From NCBI RefSeq assembly GCF_000686525.1, contig NZ_JMKT01000008.1:124001-188000 (forward strand): a stretch of 64,000 nt of DNA, given 5' to 3'. A program made the position numbers and the translations under genes. Position 1 is the stretch's first letter; every line of letters begins with the position of its first letter. Below are positions 15,711-24,900 of this stretch, one piece after another. The stretch comes from Desulfonatronovibrio hydrogenovorans DSM 9292 (GTDB lineage: Bacteria; Desulfobacterota; Desulfovibrionia; Desulfovibrionales; Desulfonatronovibrionaceae). The notes beneath the pieces are model-generated. The model had not been told where the DNA came from. It worked only from the letters and a program-made list of their open reading frames with translations, and made no database searches.

Positions 15711-18700
15711 ATGACAGATAACTCAGAAAATAATCCCATATACTATCAGAAGCTGGTCCGCGATAAAATTCCTGCAATTATTAAAAAAAACCACCATCAT
15801 CCTTTTGTCAGAACCGTATCAGGTCTTGAATTTGTAAGTGTTGCCAGGCAAAAGCTTATTGAGGAAGTCTATGAACTTTATTCAGAGGTTAAGCCAGGTA
15901 ATGAAACTGCAATCCTTAAGGAATCAGCCGATGTATTAGAAATTGTCCTGGCAATTTTAAAAGAAAACAATCTGGATCTAAACGATTTGATTTCTGCGCT
16001 TCACAAGAGAAAAGCAGAAAAAGGTGGATTTGATAAAGGTTTTCTGCTTGAAAGTGTTGACGGAGATTTCCAGGGGCTGATGGATGATCATCCAGGTTTT
16101 ATCTTCAGTCATCTGGATGCTGATCAGCTGATTCATCGTTTTCGGTCGGAGCTTGAGAAAAGTGATGAAGCCTGGATTGCTACGGCTTTTTGTACACCAG
16201 GAATCACAAATATTTTAACAAGCGACTTTGAGCGATTTATCCAGAGAGGTGGATCTTTAAAAGTCATCTTGTCAACCATGGGATGTGTAATCAGACCAGA
16301 ATACCTTTCGCATATGAGGGATTTTGTGCCCGGACTGGACTTAAAAGTCTTTCATCCGCATGACCATCCCTATGACAAAGAGCCGGACAGAAATTTTCAT
16401 GTCAAAGCATATATATTCAGACACAGAAATGGAAAAGGTTCAGTGATAATCGGTTCTTCAAATCTTACTACAGCAGGTTTTTCAAACAATATTGAATGGA
16501 ATTACTATAGCTCCGGGGAAATTAACATCCCAGGCAGAACTGACGGTAAAAGTCCCTGGCAGACGGCAGTTCAGGAATTTGATAGTCTCTGGAGTGATTG
16601 TTGTGTGCCGGTTTCTGACGAGTTCCTTTATGGTTATCAGCAGAGGTATAATCACGTCCCAAAATCCAGGCAGGATTTATTTCAAGTACCTGATGAGTAT
16701 GGAAAGAAAAAAACATCTCTATCATATCAACCAGGTCTGCCTTTCGATACAGACAGAAAGATTGAAGCACCTGGATACGCTGTTGGATTGAAGCCTAATG
16801 TTGCTCAAGCCGAAGCTTTGGAGGGCCTTGAGGAACTCAGAAATAAAAAAGCAAAAGCTGGAGCAGTTATCGCAGCCACCGGAGTTGGCAAAACTTATCT
16901 GGCTGCTTTTGATTTTCAGAAAAGCGGCAAAGACAAGGTTCTATATATCGCCCACAGAGAAAACATCCTTGGCAAGGCCAGAGAGAGCTTTGCTGATGTT
17001 ATCGGTGCTGACGGGCTTGATATTTTCAGCGGCCAGAATAAAAATGTATCATTTGGGGCCAGAGGCGTATTTGCCATGGTTCAGACCATGTCCAGAAAGG
17101 CCAATCTGGAAAAGTTTCATCCCAGGGAATTTGACTATATTGTTTTGGATGAATTCCACCACGCCATGGCTCAGACATACAGAAAGATCATTGAATACTT
17201 CCAGCCTGATTTTCTCCTTGGCTTGACTGCTACTCCTGAACGGATGGATGGAAAAGATGTTCTGAGCATATGCGATTATAATATAGCCTATGAACTCAGA
17301 CTTTTTGAAGCTATCGACAGAAATCTGCTTTGCCCGTTTCATTACTTTGCGGTCCACGACCCGACTGACTACAGCAAAATAGCCTGGAAACGAACTGATT
17401 ATGATCCTGAAGAACTGACAAGGATATTAAAGGACGATACCAGAACAAAGCTGATTGCCAACAATCTGAAAAAATTTATGCCCTACCAGGGCAAGATTAA
17501 GGCCCTGGCCTTTTGCAGCTCCATTGATCACGCCCGGTATACCGCCTACAAGTTGAAAAACGATCACAATATTGATGCCATTGCCTTGACAGGAGAATCT
17601 CCTGAACCCGAGAGAAGATCGGCAATCGCCAGAATTGAAGATGAAAATGACACGCTGTCAGTTGTTACCTGTGTTGATATCTTCAATGAGGGCGTAGATA
17701 TACCAAGGCTTAGTCATGTTCTCATGCTCAGGCCGACTCAATCGTTCACCGTATTTTTTCAGCAGCTTGGAAGGGGTCTAAGAAAAATCAATAATAAGGA
17801 GAGTCTTGTAGTTATTGACTTTGTGGGCAATTTTCGAACTGCTCATGTGGCTCCCATTGCCATGGCAGGGTATAATTCAATCCAGGAATACATCGATGGC
17901 AATAATGGTAAACGTTCTTCATCTTCCCCGGAAATGTCTCTGCCAAAAGGCTGTTTTATTTCACCTGATATTGAAGTCAAAAGGATATGGGAAAACAGGT
18001 TAAGAGAAATAGTTCCCATGCCCATGAGGGAACGCCTGAAAGCTCTTTATGATGAGATTATTCAGGATCTTGGTCTGAGGTCTCCAGGGCTCAGCGAGTT
18101 CTTTTCAGATCCTCAAAAATCAGATCCTCATGGCTTTATTAATTTTTTTGGCAGCTGGATAAAGACGAAAGACATTTTCAATGACTTATCCCCTGAAGAA
18201 AAAAAGATTATCGGGACTTCAAAAGAGCAGTTTCTTGAATATCTGGAAAAGGACCTGAATCCAGTTAAGTCATACAAAATGGTCGTCCTGCAGACGATCA
18301 TCAGCCTTAAGGGCACATCATGGAAGGTTGAAGATATTGCCCGGGGGTTCTTGGAATATTACATAAATCACCCAGAACACCTTCATGACTATGAAGATCT
18401 CGCAAAACAGGCAAATCCTCATGATTATCGTATTTCCAGTGTTGTTTCCCACATCAAAAACATGCCCTTGAAATTTTTGAGCAACAAAGAGAGTGACTGG
18501 TTTATATTAGATCGTGAAAATGATGTTTTTTCCCTCAAGCCGGAATTGACTCCACACTGGGATGATTCTTTTTTCAAAACTCTGATCAAAGACCGGCTTG
18601 ACTACGCCCTTCGCAGATATTTTTATCGGAAAACCCGCTGGCTGAATATATATTTTGACAAGCAAAGCTTTGAAAATAGAAACATTGCTTTAAGCCGTTT

Positions 18701-18962
18701 GTTTGTCTCATCAACCCTGGCTGAGAAAGCACCTGCACCTGGAAAGAAGTTAAGCATCAGTTTAGTGTGTCAGGATGAGAAGCATAAGGCACAAATTGTC
18801 CGAATCCCTGGAAATAAGCATTATATTCTGGATTACTCTCAAAACAATGAGCTTGCCGGGATTATGGATAGTCAAATTACCGTGAAAGCCAAAAGAGGAC
18901 AGAAAGTCTTGAGGTTGTCTTATGCTGGTCAGAATGTTTTCAACATCAATCTTTTGATGTGA
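15711..18962 (+). CDS. MazG-like / phospholipase D / superfamily 2 helicase fusion protein
   Basis: This 1083-residue protein has three recognisable parts. Residues ~11-110 resemble all-alpha NTP pyrophosphatases (KLVRDKIPAII, then E52xxE55 and E71xxD74, the MazG-type metal pattern). Residues ~130-320 are a PLD nuclease-like domain with FHVKAYIF (H230) and GSSNLTTAGF; only one HxK motif is present. Residues ~365-750 form an SF2 helicase: Walker A ATGVGKT near 390, DEFH at 480-483, GLTATPERMDG and QQLGRGLRK (684-692). The last ~330 residues are unassigned. It is visibly more A+T-rich than the flanking housekeeping genes. The helicase part parallels the protein at 19659. A defence role is inferred from context. 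Confidence 0.85.
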   Translation: MTDNSENNPIYYQKLVRDKIPAIIKKNHHHPFVRTVSGLEFVSVARQKLIEEVYELYSEVKPGNETAILKESADVLEIVLAILKENNLDLNDLISALHKRKAEKGGFDKGFLLESVDGDFQGLMDDHPGFIFSHLDADQLIHRFRSELEKSDEAWIATAFCTPGITNILTSDFERFIQRGGSLKVILSTMGCVIRPEYLSHMRDFVPGLDLKVFHPHDHPYDKEPDRNFHVKAYIFRHRNGKGSVIIGSSNLTTAGFSNNIEWNYYSSGEINIPGRTDGKSPWQTAVQEFDSLWSDCCVPVSDEFLYGYQQRYNHVPKSRQDLFQVPDEYGKKKTSLSYQPGLPFDTDRKIEAPGYAVGLKPNVAQAEALEGLEELRNKKAKAGAVIAATGVGKTYLAAFDFQKSGKDKVLYIAHRENILGKARESFADVIGADGLDIFSGQNKNVSFGARGVFAMVQTMSRKANLEKFHPREFDYIVLDEFHHAMAQTYRKIIEYFQPDFLLGLTATPERMDGKDVLSICDYNIAYELRLFEAIDRNLLCPFHYFAVHDPTDYSKIAWKRTDYDPEELTRILKDDTRTKLIANNLKKFMPYQGKIKALAFCSSIDHARYTAYKLKNDHNIDAIALTGESPEPERRSAIARIEDENDTLSVVTCVDIFNEGVDIPRLSHVLMLRPTQSFTVFFQQLGRGLRKINNKESLVVIDFVGNFRTAHVAPIAMAGYNSIQEYIDGNNGKRSSSSPEMSLPKGCFISPDIEVKRIWENRLREIVPMPMRERLKALYDEIIQDLGLRSPGLSEFFSDPQKSDPHGFINFFGSWIKTKDIFNDLSPEEKKIIGTSKEQFLEYLEKDLNPVKSYKMVVLQTIISLKGTSWKVEDIARGFLEYYINHPEHLHDYEDLAKQANPHDYRISSVVSHIKNMPLKFLSNKESDWFILDRENDVFSLKPELTPHWDDSFFKTLIKDRLDYALRRYFYRKTRWLNIYFDKQSFENRNIALSRLFVSSTLAEKAPAPGKKLSISLVCQDEKHKAQIVRIPGNKHYILDYSQNNELAGIMDSQITVKAKRGQKVLRLSYAGQNVFNINLLM

Positions 18963-18999
18963 TTTTGAGATGCCGGTTAAACTTGTGAGACATCATTAG

Positions 19000-19233
19000 C
19001 AATGGCCCCAAATGGTTCCTTGTCAGCTGTGTCATTGGAGCTTTGACCGGGGATTCATGAGCGTGGGCAAAGAGTATGAAGTTCTGATCTCCCCGTTATC
19101 CAGAGGAGAGCAGAACAATTCCGGCCCAATCATGACCCTTGATCACAGGCCGATTTTCAGGCCTTCGGATGAGAGACACATCCCGGATCAGAAGTGTCTG
19201 GGGTGGCACAGAAAAGAGGTTTTTAGGAAGTGA
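19000..19233 (+). pseudogene. C-terminal fragment of an HNH endonuclease gene
   Basis: The frame reads CQLCHWSFDRGFMSVGKEYE, then GPIMTLDHRPIFRPSDE and WHRKEVFR. These match the end of a family of ~300-residue HNH endonucleases whose N-terminus carries an APHKPLLLLS motif. A stop lies just upstream (18997), and the catalytic first half is absent. A fragment of such an N-terminus occurs at 25162, about 6 kb downstream on the same strand. The order is reversed relative to an intact gene, so a simple insertion does not explain it. The rest of the 18963-19257 gap holds nothing recognisable. Confidence 0.6.
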
Positions 19234-19257
19234 GCCTATAACAATTGGCAACTAACC

Positions 19258-19659
19258 ATGAAACACATCCACGTAACCTGCGCAATCATTGAACGAAACG
19301 GTTTGGTTCTGGCAGCCCGACGGAGCGCTGATATGAAGTTACCCCTGAAATGGGAATTTCCCGGGGGCAAGATCAGGGCTGGGGAAGATCCCGGAGACTG
19401 CCTAAAAAGGGAGATTCTTGAAGAACTAGATCTTGAGGTTGATATTGCTGATAAACTATCTCCGTCAACACATACTTACCGCGACTTTATTGTTACGCTT
19501 TATCCATTCATCTGTAAGGCAGAGACATCTAGATATAACCTTACGGAGCATGCTGAAGCAGTCTGGTTGCGCCCTGATGAACTTTTCAGCTTAGATTGGG
19601 CCGAGGCTGACCTACCGGTCCTTGACGCTTACCTTGGCTGGCTTGAGAGAAGGAGCTGA
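19258..19659 (+). CDS. NUDIX hydrolase (MutT-like)
   Basis: This 133-residue protein has a complete Nudix box, GX5EX7REUXEEXxU. It is seen as GKIRAGEDPGDCLKREI followed by LEELDLEV, with Asp at the usual late Gly position, a common MutT variant. The family hydrolyses nucleoside diphosphates linked to another moiety, classically 8-oxo-dGTP. Its stop and the next gene's start share one base (TGATG), with aggag inside its own 3' end. It should therefore be translationally coupled to the helicase-nuclease and belong to its function. The exact nucleotide substrate is unknown. Confidence 0.85.
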   Translation: MKHIHVTCAIIERNGLVLAARRSADMKLPLKWEFPGGKIRAGEDPGDCLKREILEELDLEVDIADKLSPSTHTYRDFIVTLYPFICKAETSRYNLTEHAEAVWLRPDELFSLDWAEADLPVLDAYLGWLERRS

Positions 19660-22600
19660 TGACAAACAAGCTTGCTTACGGCATTTACGATGCCTTGCTG
19701 GACAACCACCTTCAGGCAATTCTCGACCAATTTCCTGAACTGCGGACCGTTCTGGGCAAAATAGATGCAGAGGAGCAGCCTGCAAAGTATGCAGATTTTG
19801 TGGCTAAAGTTGTCAGGCAGGTTCTGCGTGAAGAGACGGATTCAGACAGAAGACTCCTGATCTGCAATGCTATCCTTGCTCAACTGTATGATGGCACTGA
19901 ACAGCAAGTAAACATAAGACAACTGGTTGCGGGTAAAAAGCCAGTTCTCTTGGAGATAACCCCTCCCAATTATGCAAGGTCAGGCATTCCCAGACCCCAC
20001 ACGCCAATATTTGAAAGCAGTCTTTTCACGGGCTCTCCCCGAGACCCTCAATTAGTTCATGAGTTATTAGCCGAGATGAAGTCCGCAGATGCAGTTGATA
20101 TTTTGATTTCCTTTATCAAGTGGTCAGGGCTGCGCTTGCTCATGCCTGCTTTTGAAGATCTGCGGGACCGTAGAGTGCCTGTGCGGCTCATTACTACTTC
20201 TTACATGGGTGCGTCTGATGCCCCTGCTGTTGAATGGCTGGCCCGCATGCCCAATGTGCAGGCCCGTGTTTCTTACGATACGCAGCGGACCCGGCTGCAT
20301 GCAAAGGCTTATTTCTTCAAGCGTGATTCCGGTTTTTCCACGGCCTACATCGGATCGGCCAACATGTCCCACGCAGCTATGACCAGCGGCCTGGAATGGA
20401 ATCTCAAGGTCACTGAACAGGACATGTTGCATATCCTGGAAAAATTTACTGCTGAGTTTGAAACCTACTGGAACAGCCGTGAGTTTATACCCTTTGATCC
20501 GGATGATCCCGGGCAGTTGCGCGAAGCGATCAGCAGGGCAAGAACCTCTAAGGCCCGGGCTCAGGTATTTTTTGACCTGCGGCCACACCCTTTTCAGGAG
20601 CGTATACTGGAAGAACTGGAGCAGGACAGAAGGGTCAATAATCAACACCATAACCTTGTTGTAGCTGCTACTGGAACTGGAAAGACTGTAATCGCAGCCT
20701 TTGATTTTCAACGCTTCTTTCAGAAAAAGCAAAAGCAGGCCAGACTCTTGTTTGTGGCCCATCGCCAGGAAATTTTAGAACAGGCCCTGGATACTTTTAG
20801 AAATGTTCTCAAAGATCACAACTTTGGCGATCTTCTTGTGGGCCAGCACCAAACTGAACAGGTAAATCATCTTTTCTGCTCGGTGGGCATGCTCACCAGC
20901 AGAAGGCTGTGGGAACAGGTGAGCAGGGATTTTTATGACTTTATCATTATTGATGAGGCCCATCACGGCACTGCAGCCAGCTACAGGCCAATATTCGACA
21001 ACTTTGAACCTCAGGTTCTCCTGGGCCTGACCGCAACACCGGAACGCATGGACGGAGAAAACGTTCTGGCTGACTTCGGCAACCGCATTACTTCAGAAAT
21101 CCGGCTGCCTGAAGCCCTGGAAGAAAAGCTGCTTTGTCCCTTTCACTACTTTGGCGTGGCTGATCCCATCTCTCTTAATGAGGATCGTTTCTGGAAAAGA
21201 GGCAAATATGACCTGGCTGAGCTGGACAGAATTTACACCGGCGCCCATGTTCTGGCCAGGAAGCGCCTGTATGTTGTGCTGGATGCCTTGAAGCGATACG
21301 AACCTGACCTGGATCAGGTCAAAGGCGTTGGTTTTTGTGTATCCATCAACCATGCACACTTCATGGCTAATATATTCAGCCAGCAAGACATACCTTCAGC
21401 TGCCCTGGTCTCTGGGGTTGACAACAACCAATGCCACAGCCTGCTTGAGCAGCTAAAATCCGGAGAGCTTACTTTTCTCTTCACAGTGGATAAGTTGAGC
21501 GAAGGTGTAGATGTTCCGGACTTAAACGTGGTCCTTTTTCTAAGACCCACTGAGAGCCTGACTGTATTCATGCAGCAGCTGGGACGTGGCCTGCGCCATG
21601 CACCGGCGAAGGATTGTCTGACCGTGCTGGACTTTGTGGGCCAGGCTCATAGAAAATATCGCATTGATACAAAATTGAAAGCGTTGTTGCCCAGACATCG
21701 CTTTTCCATTGACCATGAAGTGGAAATGGATTTCCCCCATCTGCCGCCTGGCTGTAGCATCCAGCTGGACCGAGTCTCCCGAAAGTATGTGTTGGAAAAT
21801 ATACGGGAAAACCTGCGCAACCTGGCAGTGCAGATCCCGGAGAGACTGCAGAACTTTGAAAATGAAACCGGAAAGCAGCTAACCTTTGGTAATTTTATCA
21901 CCCACCATGATTACGAGCCGGAGCGCTTGCTGGTCAAAGAGACCTGGAGCGGCTGGAAGTCAAAAGTGCAATTATCAGAAATACCCAATGATCCTGATCT
22001 GAACCGCTTGAAAAAAGCATTGATCAGAATTGCCCAGATAAATGGTCCCTGGGAAATCGGCAGGCTGAGAAAAATCCTAAATAACTTGCAGGAAAAGGAC
22101 ATTGCCCAGGCCCTGGCAGCTGCCGGGGATTCAGCCATTGCAATGCACTACAGGATCTGGGCAGACAAGACTGACAACCTGGACATGTTCTCTCTGGAGG
22201 ATTCATTTACCCGGCTTTCCAGGAATCCCACTATCCTTGCTGATATGGACGAAATACTTGCTTGGGCTGCCACCACTTCAAAGATCGGAGGCAAATCATT
22301 GGATCTCCCTTTTGAGAACTACCTGGAGCTTCATGCTAAGTATACCAGTCGGGATATCAACGCTGCCTTGGGCCTGGCAAATCTAGATTCAACAGGTCCG
22401 ACAGGCATTGGCATACTGCATGCCAAACAAAATAAGACCTATGCCCTGCTGATCACATTTCAAAAAACAGAGCACGAGTTCTCCCCAACCACAATGTATG
22501 CTGACTATCCCATCAGCAGACAGCGCATTCACTGGGAGTCCCAATCCACCAATACCCAACAGGGCCAGACCGGCCAGAACCTCATCCATCACCGGGAAAA

Positions 22601-22784
22601 AGGTTACACTGTTCTTTTCTTTGTCCGGGAACAAAAGAAAAGCCTTGGCGTTACCATGCCATTTACTTTTCTGGGACCTGGGGAGATGGTAAGCTATGAA
22701 GGGGAACGCCCCATCAAGATGGTTTGGGATCTGCACCATCCCATGCCGGTAGAAATGTTTGAGAATAATAGACTTGGAGGATAG
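19659..22784 (+). CDS. Phospholipase D / superfamily 2 helicase with DUF3427-like C-terminus
   Basis: This is a 1041-residue protein. Residues ~115-290 are a PLD nuclease-like domain with RLHAKAYFF (H214) and GSANMSHAAM. Residues ~310-700 are an SF2 helicase: ATGTGKT (337-343), DEAH at 432-435, GLTATPERMDG and QQLGRGLRH (639-647). The C-terminal ~270 residues end MPFTFLGPGEMVSY and ERPIKMVWDL, matching the DUF3427 ending. Helicases of this family unwind or translocate on nucleic acid; a linked PLD domain would cut or bind it. It shares long motif strings with the protein at 15711, so the two are paralogues. It is coupled to the NUDIX gene upstream and lies 2 bases before the NERD gene. Confidence 0.88.
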   Translation: MTNKLAYGIYDALLDNHLQAILDQFPELRTVLGKIDAEEQPAKYADFVAKVVRQVLREETDSDRRLLICNAILAQLYDGTEQQVNIRQLVAGKKPVLLEITPPNYARSGIPRPHTPIFESSLFTGSPRDPQLVHELLAEMKSADAVDILISFIKWSGLRLLMPAFEDLRDRRVPVRLITTSYMGASDAPAVEWLARMPNVQARVSYDTQRTRLHAKAYFFKRDSGFSTAYIGSANMSHAAMTSGLEWNLKVTEQDMLHILEKFTAEFETYWNSREFIPFDPDDPGQLREAISRARTSKARAQVFFDLRPHPFQERILEELEQDRRVNNQHHNLVVAATGTGKTVIAAFDFQRFFQKKQKQARLLFVAHRQEILEQALDTFRNVLKDHNFGDLLVGQHQTEQVNHLFCSVGMLTSRRLWEQVSRDFYDFIIIDEAHHGTAASYRPIFDNFEPQVLLGLTATPERMDGENVLADFGNRITSEIRLPEALEEKLLCPFHYFGVADPISLNEDRFWKRGKYDLAELDRIYTGAHVLARKRLYVVLDALKRYEPDLDQVKGVGFCVSINHAHFMANIFSQQDIPSAALVSGVDNNQCHSLLEQLKSGELTFLFTVDKLSEGVDVPDLNVVLFLRPTESLTVFMQQLGRGLRHAPAKDCLTVLDFVGQAHRKYRIDTKLKALLPRHRFSIDHEVEMDFPHLPPGCSIQLDRVSRKYVLENIRENLRNLAVQIPERLQNFENETGKQLTFGNFITHHDYEPERLLVKETWSGWKSKVQLSEIPNDPDLNRLKKALIRIAQINGPWEIGRLRKILNNLQEKDIAQALAAAGDSAIAMHYRIWADKTDNLDMFSLEDSFTRLSRNPTILADMDEILAWAATTSKIGGKSLDLPFENYLELHAKYTSRDINAALGLANLDSTGPTGIGILHAKQNKTYALLITFQKTEHEFSPTTMYADYPISRQRIHWESQSTNTQQGQTGQNLIHHREKGYTVLFFVREQKKSLGVTMPFTFLGPGEMVSYEGERPIKMVWDLHHPMPVEMFENNRLGG

Positions 22785-22786
22785 TC

Positions 22787-23713
22787 GTGCTGATTAAAGA
22801 CAGAATTCCACGAACAAAGGAAATTCAAGAGCTAAAAAAATTATTACAACTCCCATTGACATCACAACAACGCTTTTTGTTAAAACGAGAGCTATGTTTT
22901 ATGATTTCAGGGGAGAAGGGTGAGCAGGATTCTGAGTACTTTATCAATTTTTACTACAAGCCGTCTAATAATTGGGTTGTACTGCACGATCTTAGGCTTG
23001 AACACAGTGGACAAAGTGCTCAAATAGATCATTTATTAATCAATAGGTTGATGGACTTTTATGTTCTTGAAACAAAAAATTTTTGCTATCATTTGAGAAT
23101 TACAGAGCATGGTGATTTTTTGGTATCTGACGGAAAGGAAGAGCATGCCATTGAATCACCCATTGAGCAGAATAAGAGGCATATTCATCTTTTGCAGAAA
23201 GTAATCGAAAATAATGATATTATGCCAAAGAGGTTTGGTATTCCGATTATTCCGAGATTTAGAAGCTATGTTTTGATTTCTCCAAAATCAAAGGTAATTT
23301 GGCCAGATCGTTCTAAATTTGATACTAGTCACATTATTAAGGCCGATACGATGGAAAGTACAATTATGGATAATGCTGAGCGTGACTCAAAAAAGATTTT
23401 GGGTTCAATTAAGTCGATATCAAAGCTTTCCTCTTTGGACTCTATTACAAAGATTGCAAATAGATTAGTTCAGCTGCACAAGCCCTGCTCAATTGACTAT
23501 AGAAAAAAATTCGGAATATTTGAGCAGCATAAAAGTAACGATAAGAATAAGTTGTCTAAGGTTAAGCAGAACGAGGCAGACTCTATTCAAGGCGAGTACT
23601 ATTGCTACGAATGTCAGAAAGCAATCAGTCTAAAGGCAGCAAAATTTTGTTGGGCGGATAAAAGTCGGTTTAGCGGAAGGGCCTATTGTTTCTATTGCCA
23701 GCAAAATTTTTGA
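22787..23713 (+). CDS. NERD-domain nuclease-like protein with C-terminal zinc ribbon
   Basis: Residues ~40-150 match the NERD (nuclease-related) domain, with GEKGE (42-46), QIDHLLIN (79-86, D81) and LETKN with E95 and K97. This fits the D...ExK pattern of restriction-type nucleases. The C-terminus has two CxxC pairs (CYEC, CFYC), probably a zinc ribbon that binds nucleic acid. The start is GTG at 22787 with ggagg 6 bases upstream, 2 bases after the helicase stop. The gene is clearly A+T-richer than its neighbours, a sign of separate acquisition. It is probably the third component of the NUDIX-helicase-NERD operon. Confidence 0.8.
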   Translation: MLIKDRIPRTKEIQELKKLLQLPLTSQQRFLLKRELCFMISGEKGEQDSEYFINFYYKPSNNWVVLHDLRLEHSGQSAQIDHLLINRLMDFYVLETKNFCYHLRITEHGDFLVSDGKEEHAIESPIEQNKRHIHLLQKVIENNDIMPKRFGIPIIPRFRSYVLISPKSKVIWPDRSKFDTSHIIKADTMESTIMDNAERDSKKILGSIKSISKLSSLDSITKIANRLVQLHKPCSIDYRKKFGIFEQHKSNDKNKLSKVKQNEADSIQGEYYCYECQKAISLKAAKFCWADKSRFSGRAYCFYCQQNF

Positions 23714-24135
23714 TACGTGAGTAAAAAAGGTCCTTCGAGGTTTGAAGTGGAATTCGATTTTGATTAGTCGACCCTGAAAAATTGATATTTAAGCCTGTAA
23801 GGGCTGCCTGATTCTGTTTGCAAGGTTGAATATGGATAACCTGAGATGCCAGAAATAAGGGAAAAAACGGTCCCATTTCCGGAGCAGTTTCCTGAAACTA
23901 AACGCAGCGCCGGACATGAAGGCATTGGCGGCGTTACTGGTTGTCCTTTTGAGATGATTTTGTCCATTCGAAAATCATTTTTGACATGTCCTCTTCTCAC
24001 CGGTCCTATGGCCACCCTTCGCCTTAAGCTCTGCATCATCTTCCTTTTATGATAGGGGCTGCCAGAGCTTTGCTGCGTTCAGGGTATCTTTTATGATACA
24101 ACAATAGTCCGTCTAGACGTGAGCTGCTACGGATT
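23714..24135. other. Non-coding gap downstream of the NERD gene
   Basis: No frame in these 422 bases has a convincing start or a recognisable family. The middle part (about 23840-24050) is open on both strands, but the translations look unstructured. It may be decayed mobile or repeat DNA. No terminator with a T-run was found. Confidence 0.4.
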
Positions 24136-24546
24136 CTAATGACAATAAGCGCAACCGGTGGAGGATGACCTGACACTTCCTGTGGAAAAGAGGGAGGCGC
24201 CGGCACCACTGCCAAAACCCATCTTATGCCGCCCTCTCACCCAGTGCGGGCAGTCGAAATCCCGCATATCCTGCATGAGACAAGCCGATCTGGCGATTGC
24301 GCATCCATCCAGGCAATCCATGTCGCCCGGAGGACAGAGGGCATCACACTGATCCCGCCTGTCATCGCAATGTCTCAGGATAACTCTGAAAGACTCATTG
24401 CAGCAGTTGTAGCAGGCTGGCAGATCCGGGCAGCCATGAATACAGTCAATGTAGGTGCCTGTTTGACCATGGGCAACCGGCACTACCATGAAAATCAGAA
24501 CCAATGCAAAAAGAGCGCTCAGCAGCATTGCTTTAACTTTTTTCAT
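24136..24546 (-). CDS. Small secreted cysteine-rich protein ending in CXXCH
   Basis: This 136-residue protein has a clear signal peptide (basic MKKVK, a hydrophobic core and a cut after VAHGQ near residue 28). Its mature part has about 14 cysteines, many in pairs (NCC, GCPDLPACYNC, CPPGDMDC). It would be exported to the periplasm or cell surface and stabilised by disulfides or metal. The last residues are CAYCH, formally a haem c attachment motif, but it is single and terminal, so haem binding is doubtful. The ATG at 24546 is chosen because aaggagag lies 6 bases upstream. I do not recognise the family. Confidence 0.7.
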   Translation of the reverse strand: MKKVKAMLLSALFALVLIFMVVPVAHGQTGTYIDCIHGCPDLPACYNCCNESFRVILRHCDDRRDQCDALCPPGDMDCLDGCAIARSACLMQDMRDFDCPHWVRGRHKMGFGSGAGASLFSTGSVRSSSTGCAYCH

Positions 24547-24900
24547 GTTTTCTCTCCTTGGCATTTATGGATAGTGTACCTGAATACCGAATAAGCCTAA
24601 AACAGGATGGAGCCTTAAAAAGTGATTGCCTCCCTGCGGATTATTGCAGGGCGGCTTTATAAATTGCATACTTTATGCCAGATAGCAAACTCCTGGGTTC
24701 ATGGCACTTGCAAAACTAGGCCTGCTTCCATGAAAGGTCTGTTTGCGCCAACCCTACTGGCACTGCCAACTTCAGGCCCATACAGGACAAGCCTATCAAG
24801 ACCAGGGGGCTTTTCATGCAGAGACATCTTCAATTTCTGGCATCTGAACCATGGCTGAGTTTTTTTAATGCTTTATTGTTGCTGTAGAGACCAGACACTG

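Noticed and set aside
13601-23860. 13-bp match gccagaaataagg near 13606 and 23846
   Set aside because: No extended homology around it; a chance match or too short to interpret.
23764-24052. Overlapping open frames on both strands downstream of the NERD gene
   Set aside because: Starts lack ribosome sites, translations look unstructured and no family is recognised; treated as non-coding, possibly decayed repeat DNA.
24622-24858. 78-codon open frame between the cysteine-rich gene and the methyltransferase remnant
   Set aside because: No ribosome site and low protein-like character; probably chance.
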